Source: Lumnitzera littorea
Taxonomy: Eukaryota > Streptophyta > Magnoliopsida > Myrtales > Combretaceae
Reading direction: 5' to 3'
Assembly: GCA_024138015.1 (NCBI GenBank)
Contig: JAMXBB010000010.1
Location: 47,730,024-47,794,023 of the forward strand
DNA length: 64,000 nt
The first letter of the stretch is position 1; each line of letters opens with the position of its first letter. The notes under the pieces were generated by a model. That model did not search any database, was not told the origin of the DNA, and saw only the letters and a program-made list of their open reading frames with translations. Position numbers and translations under genes: made by a program. Below, piece by piece: positions 1 through 11,030 of the stretch.

Positions 1-934
1 ACAAACGATGGGTAAAGAAGGCCAACAAAATATTTAAAAAACATAATCATGTAGGGGAAAGAAAAAAGGCATAATATTAAATTAAGCATTCGGAACTTTG
101 TATTGTAATTTGATTTCAGGAGAAAATTCAGTCGATAGATATCGAATAACAATAGTTCTTTGTAGAACATTATGTTGTTATGTTCAGTCAATAAAAATCG
201 AATAACATAATTGTTTGCAAAGACACAACGAAAAGTTCTTGAATCTAACCAAAAAAGATATGCAAAGTCAGAAAAAGTTAGATGACTTTGGGATCATATT
301 AATAGATTTTTTAAATGACAGCAAGGAGCTCTTGATAATAGTTAAAATGGAACCCTTCAAAATAGGAAGAAACCTTATAAATCATCATTGCAGATCCAAG
401 CTAAAAATAAATTTTCCAAATACTCGGACTTCTATTGAATTGTCAATTATTTGCCGAAAAGAAAATGTTGTTCGTCTCGAGAAAATAAATAACATTCCAT
501 AAATGTAGTAAAAATGACAATTACTCAGACTTTAACCAAAGTTGTCAGCTTATTGACGTGCTGAGTATTAACAAATATTTTTCTCTTCATAAAAGAAAAA
601 GAAAAACAATAATTTTTAACTATAAAAATCACTATATAGTAAATATATATAGGTTGCAGCGATACTTAGCAACATGTTAGGCAAAGAAAGATCCCATCTA
701 TTTTGGAGGGCAATTTCATTTTCAATTATTCTGCCCATATATAGCAAAACCCAAAGAAGGCAATTTCGTTTTCATCGAATTTATTCTCTAAAGATCCTAA
801 CTTTTTAACTTATCCAATCTATATTCTATATTTGCGAAACGAACTTTTGGGGTACCATCCCTTAAGATTTGACTTAAATCAAAGAACTTTGACTTGTACC
901 TAATTCAAATAGCATAGAAACACGGGGTATTACA
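1..934 (-). mobile_element. Possible LTR edge, truncated by the window border
   Basis: Read on the minus strand, the sequence starting at 934 begins TGTAATACCCCG, which resembles the TGTAACACCC start seen in many plant Ty3/gypsy LTRs. It runs leftward out of the window. No second LTR or target duplication is visible (the flanking CTCCA at 935-939 does not recur to the left), and no retroelement protein is encoded here. The short open frame at 215-502 has no recognisable domain. The call rests only on the terminus and is weak. Confidence 0.28.
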
Positions 935-1695
935 CTCCAGAAGCAGGCAAAGTCCAAATGCAGATCTTGAAATCCGTTATGGGACAAAGATCCGATATTT
1001 TTATCCAAACTTAACCTACAACAATTAAAACAAACCCGTATGAAAACAAATCAAGAAAGAACAGTGTACTTATATCAAGAAGAGATACTACCTTTTGAAG
1101 CGGACAAAATCATAATTGTGCAAATCCTCCATTTCCTTTATGCTGCGTTTGGCAATCTTAAACACGGTGAAAATAGATGGAAATAAACGGAAAAGAAAGG
1201 AAAGGTAACGAAAGGAAAGTGAAGTTAGTTTTTATAGCATGTTTAGATTATTAAGATGGACATGAAAGGAAATCAGATGAAAAATTTGCTTCCCACACTA
1301 TAAATAGACAAAAAAACAGCCTTCACCTTATATTTAAAACTTTACTTTAAGGGGCATTTTTGTATTTTTACTTGATTTCCACCGGTCTCTCTCCAAACAT
1401 TTTGGTCTTAAAAGTAGAAATCTTTCCACCCATTTCTTTTGATTTCTACTGGTTTCCATCACCATTTTAAATAACCAAACATAAGATTTCTGTTGATTTC
1501 ATTTCGTTTCTACCAGTTTCATTATTTCCAAAAACAGTGTTACAGAAAAAGCAATTGAATCATCTATGCTTCAAACCAAAACACATATCGAAACTTTGAT
1601 TAATATTAGAAAGGAAAAAGGAATGCCATACAACAAATCAAATGCATACTCACTTACCAGACCTAGGTGAATCTTGAAAAATTTAGGGAGCGGGA
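935..1695 (-). pseudogene. Possible 5' end of an unrecognised minus-strand gene, cut by an LTR
   Basis: Seen: on the minus strand a promoter-like block is followed by a short leader ending at 1658 in a strong donor (CTG|GTAAGT). An ATG lies at 1132-1130, opening a short coding stretch that ends at 1092 in AAAAG|GTAGTA. An acceptor TTGTAG lies before 1015, after which the same frame stays open until the LTR-like sequence at 934. The joined exons would give about 60 codons, then a stop inside the LTR. A MITE (1141-1539) sits in the presumed leader intron. Inference: this is the remains of the start of a gene whose body lies to the left or is lost. No protein family is recognised, and chance splice signals in AT-rich DNA are a real alternative. 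Confidence 0.25.
1141..1539. mobile_element. MITE with TTA target duplication (PIF/Harbinger type)
   Basis: A 399-bp non-coding block begins TGCTGCGTTTGG and ends with the inverse of CACTGTTTTTGG. TTA is found directly on both sides (1138-1140 and 1540-1542). Subterminal stretches are also inversely related (GGAAATAAACGG-like on the left, TTTCGTTTCTACC-like on the right). A 3-bp TTA duplication and short imperfect terminal inverted repeats are typical of Tourist-like MITEs mobilised by PIF/Harbinger transposases. Confidence 0.62.
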
Positions 1696-1721
1696 AGGGT
1701 AAAAACCTAGTGAAGAATCAG

Positions 1722-1755
1722 ATTTATACAGCTCATTGCACGTGATTATCACGTG
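1722..1755 (-). promoter_or_regulatory. Double G-box plus TATA box
   Basis: Two perfect CACGTG G-boxes (1739-1744 and 1750-1755) start 11 bp apart, about one helical turn. They lie directly upstream of TATAAAT on the minus strand (1728-1722). A start near 1695 would precede the donor at 1658. G-boxes are known binding sites for plant bZIP and bHLH factors in light and abscisic-acid responses. Orientation and spacing fit a minus-strand promoter, but no transcript is proven. Confidence 0.38.
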
Positions 1756-2721
1756 CTATTTACAATGGCTAGATTATAGTTAAATTGAATTGATATTGAT
1801 TTATATGTAAAGAGGATAGAAATTCATGTTAGAAATACATTTTCCCTTTCCGTGATGTATTACAAATACGATTTTGAACTTTGAAACTTTAGCACGTACG
1901 TAAGTTTTCGCTGCAGAAAATAGTATTTATTGTGGAACAAAAAAATTATGACGTATTTACACATTCTCGTATAATTAGGATAGATTTATCTCTTTTTTTG
2001 TTTAATTGACTAAGAGTATGGTCTTGTTCTTTTAAATAAAGTTAGCCTCACGCTAGACCAACCGATCTATGTGAATGAGAAGAAGATGGATTGTGTGTAG
2101 TATTGTATAAACTTACATCTTCAACAGACTTTAAACTAAAATGAATGAGGATAAATCACAAATTTTATCAAAAATTACACAAATATGATGTTGGGTCTTG
2201 CTAGGTCTTAAATTATTAAAATACCTCACCCAAAATAAATTAAGCTTTCACATGTTTTAATAATTTCAAAACTCCTACTCTTAATTTCTCAAAATTACCC
2301 TTTATTTTTCCTTTAATTTCTAAATTATGTTTTTAATTAATTCTTCGAAATCCACGCTCTCTCTCTTTTTTTGTAAACAATTTATGGAAAAGAAAATTCT
2401 GAATTTTTAAATTTATAGCGATGCTTCTCATAACACTTCCCTGGTTCTTTTTTATTATTTATCTACCGTTATCTTTAATTTAGGGTTTCTCAAGATAAAA
2501 AACATGTGTATGTACATACATACATACATACATATATATATGTATGTGTGTGTATTGGGTCGGGGGTTCAATAGTACCTTAAGGGCAAGTTTTGGGTATT
2601 AGATAAGAGCCCTATAGAGTTATTTATACAGATTTTCAGAAGCCCTACATAGTATTAGGTTAAGTTCATGTTTTACAAACCCATTCTTTGTCCCAATGGC
2701 ATCCCTACTTTTAATTATAGA
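1756..2721. other. Intergenic, AT-rich, with a microsatellite
   Basis: I see no gene here. A CATA/TA/TG compound microsatellite lies at about 2513-2553 and pyrimidine-rich stretches lie around 2340-2370. Confidence 0.6.
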
Positions 2722-2726
2722 GTAAT

Positions 2727-5700
2727 TGTTAAGACCCTATAGGGGGCCTGTAGAATTGTCTAAAATTTCCATAGCACGTGTGCACCCATAATATGGAAAT
2801 CGCTTTACAAGTCAAAAATTGTAAAACTCTAAATGATTGATCACTAAGGTTATTGATTGTTAAGTAATTAATTTACTATAGAATACAAATATAAATAACT
2901 ATAGGTGTCTGACATCCCACAGTTCCTTAGAATCGTAGAGAATCAGTATCCCCTACTAAATAATAAGACAGGATATACCAACATTATAAAAGAAATATAA
3001 AAAAAAATTAAATTATCTATAAAGGATGTTTATGTATCATCTAAAGAGTACCCAACTATTTCTAATACTAAGATATATATCTTCATCTCACACTCGATAC
3101 TCGAAACTTAGCCCAATTCTAATGTAAGTAAACCTACAAGAGAAACTATGAGAAAGCGAGCATATAACAGTTTAGTAAGTTTGTTCCTCACCACTATAGG
3201 TCAAGTAAGTTTTCACACATTATTATCATATATGTAGGCAAGTTATCTACATACAGTATGAATGCATGCGTGATGAATGCAAACAACATATCCATAAGAG
3301 TTCGGAACTATGAAAGGTGTAAAATTTCGTCGTCTATATTTCAATTATTCCCTATACTTAGCCGTACAGGACACCTCAACTTACCCGCATGAGTCTACCT
3401 AGGGATACTACCCCTGTAGGTAACACTCGACTATTACCCTAGTCAAGAAAAAAGTTTCAATCAAAATAAGGGGATTCCAAACTAGGACTATCCACCCTCT
3501 ATGGCCCCTTGAGCACAAACATACGAGTTCTCTCGTAATCAAAATTAACCAAGACTTTACAGGCACAATAAAGCGAGTCCTCTCACTATCAAGCAGAGAG
3601 CCCATACAAGCTTTGCCTTAACGATAATATCATTTCTGGTACTGTGGCCCCTATCAAAATTGTACAAAATACGTTTAAGATTAGGAAAACTTTTTCCAAA
3701 AATACCCTTTTCAACATTTTGCAAAGCTAACACTCTCCATCCATACATTTACTGGGTCATAGATATGCGACGAATAGAACTAGTTATTTGGATCAGATAT
3801 TTATATTTATCAATTTAAAAAAGATGATCACACAGATGATGGTATACAAGCAAAACAGTTATTCAAACATACAAGCAATAGCAAACAGTAAAACATCATA
3901 CAAGTAATATGCATAAGCAACTAGCAGGTAATTAGAACTCCCTCACCTGGATTATTGCTTATTCTCCCAAGCCTTTGGGGTATCTAGAACTCGATATTGA
4001 ACGCCTAAATCAAAATAGTAAAACTTATAAGTATTCTGAGAAGTCAGACTCCTTAGTAAACTAAAAGTCTATTGTAGTTTATCTAGTTTCCCCCAATATA
4101 ACCCAAGTATAATGTGTATAGGATTTATTATACTCAATGAGATTAATAGTAACTATTTTCTTATATTTATAAGTTATGAGACTTCCTTTATGTATTTTGT
4201 AATTTTTTCATTCTAATTTCGATATTTGCAAACTTATAGTCGTTTTTCATCGTTTTCGGATGCACATTTACACAGTCATTTACACAGTGATGTCCATTTT
4301 GGATGTTAAGACCTGTGTTTTACGATATGGGCTAAATTTATTGAAATTTTATCTTATTAAAGTTTAATTATTCTTATTGAAGTTTAATTATTCTTATTAC
4401 TTATGTTTATATCTTAGTTTAGGACTTAATGATTGAATTAGCTATTTGATTCTTACACTTAGGAAATTTTACATTAGTATTAGTAATTTATGTACTTAAT
4501 TAAGTTTCATTCAATTTAAGAAGTGTCTTAGGGTTTAAGAGATTTTTGGCTTCTAAGTACATGTATATACCTATGTTATATGTTTATGTAATCTTATTAT
4601 TTCTTCTTTTATAAACCTATGCTTATACCATCACTTATGTAATCACTTGAAGATGTCATGGCTTATGTAATCCTTTGATGACATCATTGCTTACATCATT
4701 AGTTTATTATTATCCTTATATATTTACACACTTTATACATATATGATATACATCCCTATACATCTAATATATTAGTATGTATACTTGTGTACTTATAAGT
4801 ACTTATACATGTATACTTCTACATGTACTAATACACATACCCATATACGCATACGGTGACATATGTATTTTTATACGTATTTTCGTTTGCCTTATCTACC
4901 TCCTTAAAGAAAGCTTCTCAAATTTCATCTTTTTGCATTTTAAGGATATATTTAATATGGTACATGTATGTATAGTTAGTAGATGTCTTAAGTTAGGTTA
5001 TGTACATAATGAATACTTATGTACAAAGGTATTTATACATGTATATCTTTAGCATACCCTTATGTACACATACTCAAAGATATGTATACATACATCTTCT
5101 TCCATTGCCTAAAGATTTTTACACTTCCACATGTAAAGATTAAAACTTTAGGCCTAAAGCAACATATATATATACACAACACATAACCACTTAACTTATC
5201 TTACTCTCCTTCTAACTAGTAAATAAGAAGAAGTAAGATATAGTATCGTAAGTACATACCTTAATTTTGCTCTTGAAAATGGATGAAAAGTTAAAAAGGA
5301 AAGAAGAGTGAAAGGGGAAGGAAAGATACGATTGAAAAGGGGAAGAAGAAAGGGACTTTGCTTTGTTTTAGTTTATGTTAGAAAAAGTGAAGAAAAGTGG
5401 GGTCTAGAAGAAGGAAGAAGTGGACGGCACAAAAAGGAAAAGAGAAGGAAAAAGCCAAAAGAAGAGAAAAGAAAAGAAATCATGAGAAGGAACAGATTTT
5501 TTTTTTCAAATGAAAGGGATATTTTTGTTGACTTTTCTAAATGTTGACTTAGTCAATCTTTTGACTTTGGTCAACATGCATTGACTTGGTCAACTTTCCA
5601 TACATAATGTAGTAATTAAGGAAAATTAAGGGAAAAATTAAGGAAATAAAAAGAAATGAGGCATTTGGTGAATTGATTAGTAAAAATAGATTATGACATC

Positions 5701-6386
5701 TTACTTTAGGTATTTATATCCTATATACATCATTTGGTAAGTTACTTAGTATAACTAGTATGAAAAGTATCAATTAGGGTATTAAGGTTTACTATATGTA
5801 ACATAAGTATCACTAAATTCTTAACTCTATGTAATACTAACTTAGTTATATAATTGGAAGATGAATGTGATCTAGGATGCAATATCCTAGTTTCTAAGGA
5901 ATTACTTAAGTATTCTAAATATTTATACATGCTTGAAAGTTATCTTTAGTCATTTACTAATGAAATGGTAAAACATGGAGGATATATTATCACTTAGGGT
6001 TTTAGGGTAAATTATAGTGAATTAGTATTTTTATATTCTTAAAGTTATAGTTTTAAGGGTTTATATTATGTCTGGGTACAATCTCTAGTGGTTTTACACA
6101 TTTAAGATTTAATATATTCATACGCAATTAAGTCTTCGATTGTTAATTTTAAGGTTTTGATGAGGTTCGAGGTTAACTCTTGTAGTTACATATACTTGAG
6201 GTTTTAGAGTCTTCATATACAATTAGAGGTTCAATTGATAATTTAAGGTTTTTCATATTCACTTTAGGTTTTGAAATGAGATTTTTAATCGGTTTTAAAT
6301 CTCACTAGCTCTATTGACTTCAGGAAATCATCTATAGTTTGGGCGTTTGATTCTATACTTAGACAGCTAAATTCGTAGAGTTGACA
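2727..6386 (+). mobile_element. Solo LTR, family X copy C, perfect 5-bp target duplication
   Basis: The block starts TGTTAAGACCC and ends TTGACA, and is flanked by GTAAT on both sides (2722-2726 and 6387-6391). It is 3660 bp long and contains no retroelement protein, so it reads as a solo LTR left by LTR-LTR recombination. Its first 1.6 kb matches the copy at 31511 (shared cues: TTTCCATAGCACGTGTGCAC, GATGTCCATTTTGGATG). Its second half is similar, in inverse orientation, to 51733-53650. Such long LTRs occur in some Ty3/gypsy lineages; the lineage is not proven. The purine-rich frame at 5308-5547 is low-complexity LTR sequence, not a gene. Confidence 0.82.
5528..5719 (+). promoter_or_regulatory. 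W-box cluster and TATA-like box of LTR copy C
   Basis: Seven TTGAC/GTCAA cores lie between 5528 and 5593 (5528, 5544, 5552, 5561, 5570, 5581, 5589). A TATTTATAT element lies 118 bp downstream at 5711-5719. TTGAC is the core of the W-box bound by WRKY factors. The same arrangement is present in copy B (see 52251-52434). By position this would be the U3 promoter of the retroelement, with about 0.67 kb of R/U5 downstream. Confidence 0.5.
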
Positions 6387-6391
6387 GTAAT

Positions 6392-7231
6392 CCTTTCTTT
6401 TTCCCCACTATTGTGCATTTCATAACCAATCTATAGGAAAGACTATTTTATATTTCATAATCTCTATCTTTTTTTTATTTTTTCCTTTCACTATTGTGTA
6501 GTTTAAAACTTATATATGGGGAAGACTTGTATAATTCATAAATTTTTTTTTTCTCTTCTACCCACCACCACAATGCACCAACCTCTATCCTACCTCTCCT
6601 ACCTTACCCCCCCCCCCCCCCACCCAAACCCAAATGTGTATTTCATAGACTATTTATAGGCAAGATAGTTGGAAAAAGTCATCATTTTCCAGCAATGCCA
6701 AAATGAAAGTCACACAAACGTTGAGGTTGCACTCCTAAGATAAAGTTGGTTAAGAAAATATGGGGAAAAAAAATCCTAATTATAAACATAGCTTGCAGCT
6801 AAGTAAAGCTAGCAATAATTTTTCCTAAGTTTAGCTTGAAATTTCAACATACAAAGATAAGCTATAGTTAAATACAAAATTAAAAAATTTGACCCACTTA
6901 TAATAGCAAAATATTGAGATTGCACTCCCTAAGATAAACTACTTTAGGGTAAAAACATAGATATTAAATGGGTGACAACATAAAAGATTTTGAGCATGAC
7001 TCCTTGCCTTTCAAAACTAAGAGTAGTCCTTTTTGCAAAGACCAAAGCACGTGAAACTTCTTTCCAAGTTTTTTATCATCATCTCCATAAGGGATTTTTT
7101 GACTATTCATCTAATGCTCCTTAAAACTCAACGGACTATTTCATGAAGTATTTTCATGCTCATAACATATAAAGGAAAAAAGTGATTCTAAGTTTGGATG
7201 AAACCAGAAAAAAAAAAAAAAAAAACAAAAT
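6392..7231. other. Intergenic with short duplications and homopolymers
   Basis: No gene is seen. The stretch holds a run of 15 C (6607-6621), a long A run (about 7208-7225) and two pairs of local near-repeats. One pair contains CACTATTGTG (around 6401 and 6491); the other contains TTGCACTCC..TAAGATAAA (around 6727 and 6919). These look like decayed repeat DNA. Confidence 0.5.
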
Positions 7232-7690
7232 TGTTAATAAGGTTTTTTAGATATGGGTCCTTCAAGCCTGTCCAGATCTAATGCGCCTTACTAGATGGGG
7301 CTTGCCACCTTAGACCTAGATTAACTAAGCCTAAGGAGCTCTTTAAAGGCTAGAATGCATAAGAAAATGATAAGGCACCAAGCCAATAGCTACCTTTGGT
7401 ATAAATAAGATACGTCAAACATAGAATCTATCCCACTAACTATCCTTCAACTGCTAACGCTACTCCATTATAAATACCCTGTCATCACTTAACAATAAAG
7501 CTCTCTATACTTTACACACTAAAGCTTGCTTATTACCTCTAAGCATCTTTTACTCTCCAATATATATCACTAACTTAAGTATCAGAATAGCCAAGCAGGA
7601 CAACATCTTGACATCCCCTCAAAATGTTTCATTTTATAAGCCTACCACATGTAAAACCTAACTAATACTAACAAATACCCTAAGACGACA
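7232..7690 (+). mobile_element. 5' LTR of a Ty3/gypsy element (left edge uncertain)
   Basis: The right edge is set by GACGACA at 7690, directly followed by a primer-binding-site-like sequence and then gag. A plausible left edge is TGTTAATAAGG at 7232, giving an LTR of about 459 bp. AATAAAGCTCTCTATACTTT at 7492-7511 looks like the R/polyadenylation region. No matching 3' LTR is found downstream, because the element is cut off near 9885. Confidence 0.42.
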
Positions 7691-7709
7691 TTTAACGCTG
7701 TCTGTGGGA
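7691..7709 (+). other. Primer-binding-site-like sequence of the gypsy element
   Basis: TTTAACGCTGTCTGTGGGA follows the LTR directly. It looks like the common plant gypsy form with GGCGCCGTCTGTGGGA, differing by G-to-A and C-to-T changes, the same damage seen throughout this element. In plants this position primes minus-strand DNA synthesis with a tRNA. Which tRNA cannot be fixed from the damaged site. Confidence 0.45.
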
Positions 7710-7764
7710 AGCTAAATTCCTACACTAAAAACCCCAAACACACTAAACACAATTCTCAAACATC

Positions 7765-8740
7765 ATGCCTCATCACAGCAAGTAAGAGAACCGCTACTTG
7801 GTGAATAACCAACTCGCAGGCAATCAACCCTTCCCGAGGGTGACATTGGAGGAGCGCTTATAGCATATAAAATGCCTAATTAAAGAGTTAGTGGCTCAAA
7901 ACAAACTACTTCGCACTCGCCTTAAAGAAGCTAAGATGTGCAGTACACAAACCTATAACCATGAAGCTTTGGATGCCTGCACTAGGCAAACTCAACTACT
8001 AGCAACAGCAGCAAAATGGCAAGGATTAGCAACTTGATCCATAAATGCAACAATAGCCAACAAGGCCTGTGGCGACCCACGACCGAGCTTTGGCTGGTAA
8101 TGAGCAAGTAGCCAACTTATAGGGAGTACCAACTCAATCAACAACATGTCCAGCTCATCCAGCAGGCAATACCAACCTCAATAAGCTTTACTTAATGTTA
8201 AGGAGGCTCTCCGAGCAGCAAGGGAGCAAGGCTACCGGCGATGCTAGGTTGGTCGCTAGTAATAAGACCTCCTTCTCTAGGGCCGTCCAGGACAAAGTGT
8301 TGCCTCCCAATAGCAAACTTTTGTCCCTTGATAAATATGATGGCATAGGTGACCCTAACAATCACCTTCTCCACTTCCATACCCTCATGAACCTTTATGG
8401 TCATGGGGATGCTATAATGTGCAAAGCTTTCCTAGGCATCCTAAGGAAAGTAGCTTAAGTGTGATTCCACCACTCCCCAACAATTCTATCAACTCCTTTG
8501 ACGAGCCAGCTTGAGTATCCAACCTCTACTTCAAGGCTAGCAAGCCTCCGTCCAAGGACACATCATCCTTACACCTTATAAGGCAAGGTGAAGACAAATC
8601 CCTACGTGAATCCCCAAACCCTCATGAACCTTTGCAAGATGCTTAAGTTACCTCTCTCTTATATGCTTGAGCCTCCCTCTTCTCATTGAAGGTTGGGAAA
8701 TCCAAAAAGCTGAGGAAGCTAAGGTCAAGATCTAGATGAT
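7765..8740 (+). pseudogene. Broken Ty3/gypsy gag
   Basis: An ATG at 7765 opens a gag-like frame with several stops and at least one frameshift. The N-terminal part has a charged helix (VTLEERLQHIKCLIKELV, where Q replaces one stop, about 7840-7895). The best piece (8195-8458) carries the retrotransposon gag signature YDGIGDPNNHLLHF followed by LCKAF-like residues (MCKAFLG). Downstream, frame-shifted traces of the capsid domain continue to a TGA near 8735. No zinc knuckle, protease, integrase or reverse transcriptase follows, so the element is non-autonomous or internally deleted. It ends tail-to-tail with the antisense gene at 8762. Confidence 0.7.
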
Positions 8741-8761
8741 GGGAGAGTACCTCTCTCCTTA

Positions 8762-9868
8762 TTAGCAAGCAGAATTGGTGGTCAAGTCCTCCAGCTCGTC
8801 TAACTGCTTTTCCATCTTCTGATAATCAACGATGGCTTTTCTCGTAGCAGCTTTTTTTTTTTGCAGCGGACCTCCTCACTCTCCATTTTGGAGATGATCT
8901 CCTCCATCTCAGAAACTTTCCCTTATAGCTCCTGGACTTGCTACTCTAACCCCATTCTTAGATTGGCCAACTTTAGTAAAGTAGCTTTGGCACTTTTTCG
9001 TGTAGATGCCTTCATTGCTAGCTTGGTTTGCAACCTAATGATCAATGCCTTTAGCTCGGCATTCTCCTTCTCATGTTGGGCCTTGGCCTCCTTCTCCTTG
9101 TCTCGCCTTTGAGAGAGATGAGCCTTAGTCCTTTTTTCATCCTCTAGCTAAGCCTTCGAGTCGTCAGCTTTCTTTGCTGCCTTTTTGGCATTCCCTCTCT
9201 CTTTTTACATCCTTTAGCCACACTTTAAGCCCAACCACTTGCACATAAGAGTGATGTAGGCGCCGGTTATCTTTAGAGAATTTTTCCAAATATTTAGTAG
9301 TAAAGGACTTTACCTCTTACAGGTCCTTCCCAGCCTTACACAACACCTCCCTAAAGCCCTTTACCTCTTTTCGAGCGACATCATATTTGCTTAGCTGAAG
9401 CAATACCTAGCCATAATACTGCAAAGAAATGTGAGCCAAGGTCAGTTTAATGAAAGGGACAGAGTGCATTAAGATAAAGAGATAAAGGATTACCTACCGC
9501 ATAAGCGTACTCAAGTGGCCCACCATCTCTAAGGGGTCACCTCCGCCAACCATGGATAGCCCCTTGAGTACGGCCTAATCACTAGGGGTGTAAGACCCTA
9601 ACAAGGTCTGGTAGCTAAGAATCCCATGCCTTAGCATAAGGTCATTGGCTTGGACCTCCTACTTAGGCTTTAAGAGGTTCCCCTTAACCCTCTTGATCTC
9701 AGACTCAGGAGCTTGGGTAAGCAACTCTTCATTCTAGGAGACAAACAAGACTTCCATGAATAAGTTTGGCTCAATCCCCAAGTATCTGAACTTATTGAGG
9801 ACATAAAAAAGCTCTTCCTCATTGGCCACTCTGCCCAAGAAGTATGGCTCAAAGGCGCCCTTGCTAGG
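8762..9868 (-). pseudogene. Antisense, intron-containing gene inside the gypsy element (broken)
   Basis: Read on the minus strand, one frame runs through exon 1 (about 9868-9494), a 75-bp GT..AG intron (9493-9419) and exon 2 (9418-8762, ending in two adjacent TAA). Splicing keeps the frame (phase 0). The product would be about 340 residues: an N-terminal globular part (FEPYFLGRVANEEELF near 9852-9805) and a C-terminal, highly charged coiled coil (RRDKEKEAKAQHEKENAEL near 9110-9050). In-frame TAG/TAA codons mostly fit former CAG/CAA. The 5' end is lost at the junction with the LTR fragment at 9885. Antisense accessory genes are known in the Tat/Grande lineage of plant Ty3/gypsy elements, some related to plant 'transposase-like' domains. 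The exact family is not recognised. The plus-strand frame at 8861-9112 is a shadow of this gene. Confidence 0.6.
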
Positions 9869-9884
9869 TGATAACCATGTCTAT

Positions 9885-10404
9885 TGTATAGTTGAGGGTT
9901 TAACTCACTAAGTTGTATAGTTTACTTCCCTATAGTTTTCTTTAGCAATAGTACGATCTTTTTGTTGCATTAGGCAGGCGTATGCTCGAGTTTAGTATCC
10001 GAATGCTTTGGATGGGTTGTAGGAGCTAAGGAGAGCAAGAGGGAATTTATTTTGTAGATTATAGATTTAGACTCCCAATTTGGTTATATATATATAGATA
10101 TTCAGTTTGAAGTATTATAATATTTCTAAGACACTTAATGGCTTTTAGATATTACGAAGGGACTTTAGGTTGTTTGATTGATTGAAGTCCTTAGTTAATA
10201 TCTAAGTTTCTTGTGTAAGACTTAGTTTAATTTAAATTATTCTTTTTTCTCGGTATTATCTTTACCTAGCATTGGTTTAGGCCTTATTCGTAGTAGTAGC
10301 CTTGTATAACGTAGAAAGAGTAATGATTGATAAGGGTATCTAGTGTTAGTTTTCGTATAGTATAAGATGACTTGCCATAGGTTAGTAGCCTCCGGATTGT
10401 AACA
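9885..10404 (-). mobile_element. Fragment of family X LTR (copy E)
   Basis: On the minus strand the fragment begins at 10404 with TGTTACAATCCGG. It shares the order of landmarks of the other family X LTRs: CTATACGA-like, TATACAAGGCTAC, then an AACTTAGTGAGTTAAACCC block that matches TAGTTTAGTGAGATAATTTCC in copy A. Only the first 520 bp or so remains; the left edge near 9885 abuts the antisense gene. Divergence is high. Confidence 0.5.
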
Positions 10405-11030
10405 ATACTGGCCTCAACCTCAATCTTAGCAAAATATCATAACCCTTGCCCAATTCAATCACAGCCAAATAACTCATAGGGAAGATCACTTAGTAAGACC
10501 CTATCAGTTTCCTTACCTTCACATATGATATCAAATTTGAAGAGGATCATATCCGGGTTGAGCAAGATTTTGACATGGAAATAAATTTGTCTACACCTGT
10601 AAAGGAAAAAGTATAGTGTTGTAAATTGAATAAAGTAGCAACCTTAGTAACTCCCTTGTTAGTATGTCTAAATGAACTATTTGTTGTTTGAAGCATTTAA
10701 GTATGAAAAAGAAGAGTTATGATGAGGAAGAAATTCTATGTTTGAAAAAAATAAAAACAAAAGAATCTAGAGTTTTAGTTTTAAAAGAGGAAGAAAAAAT
10801 GCAAGTAGATGAAGAAATAGGTGAAATAAAAAGTGATGAGTTTGGAAAAAATTTGGAAAAGAAAAAAAATGTTTTGAAAAAAAAAAGAGGAAGAAAATGT
10901 GTGAAAATATGCACCACAATAGAAGAGTACCATGCATTTAGTGAATGGGTTGAAATTCCTGTTGTGAGTAACAACATTGTAGATAGTGGTGGCTAGCTTT
11001 CAATGGCTACATGGGAGCCATGAGTTTTCT

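Noticed and set aside
5308..5547. Lys/Arg/Glu-rich 79-codon open frame on the plus strand
   Set aside because: It lies in a purine-rich, low-complexity tract of the solo LTR, next to the W-box cluster; no domain, and purine runs create such frames.
8861..9112. 83-codon plus-strand frame
   Set aside because: It is the complement of the coiled-coil exon of the antisense gene, which has better composition and a frame that continues across an intron.
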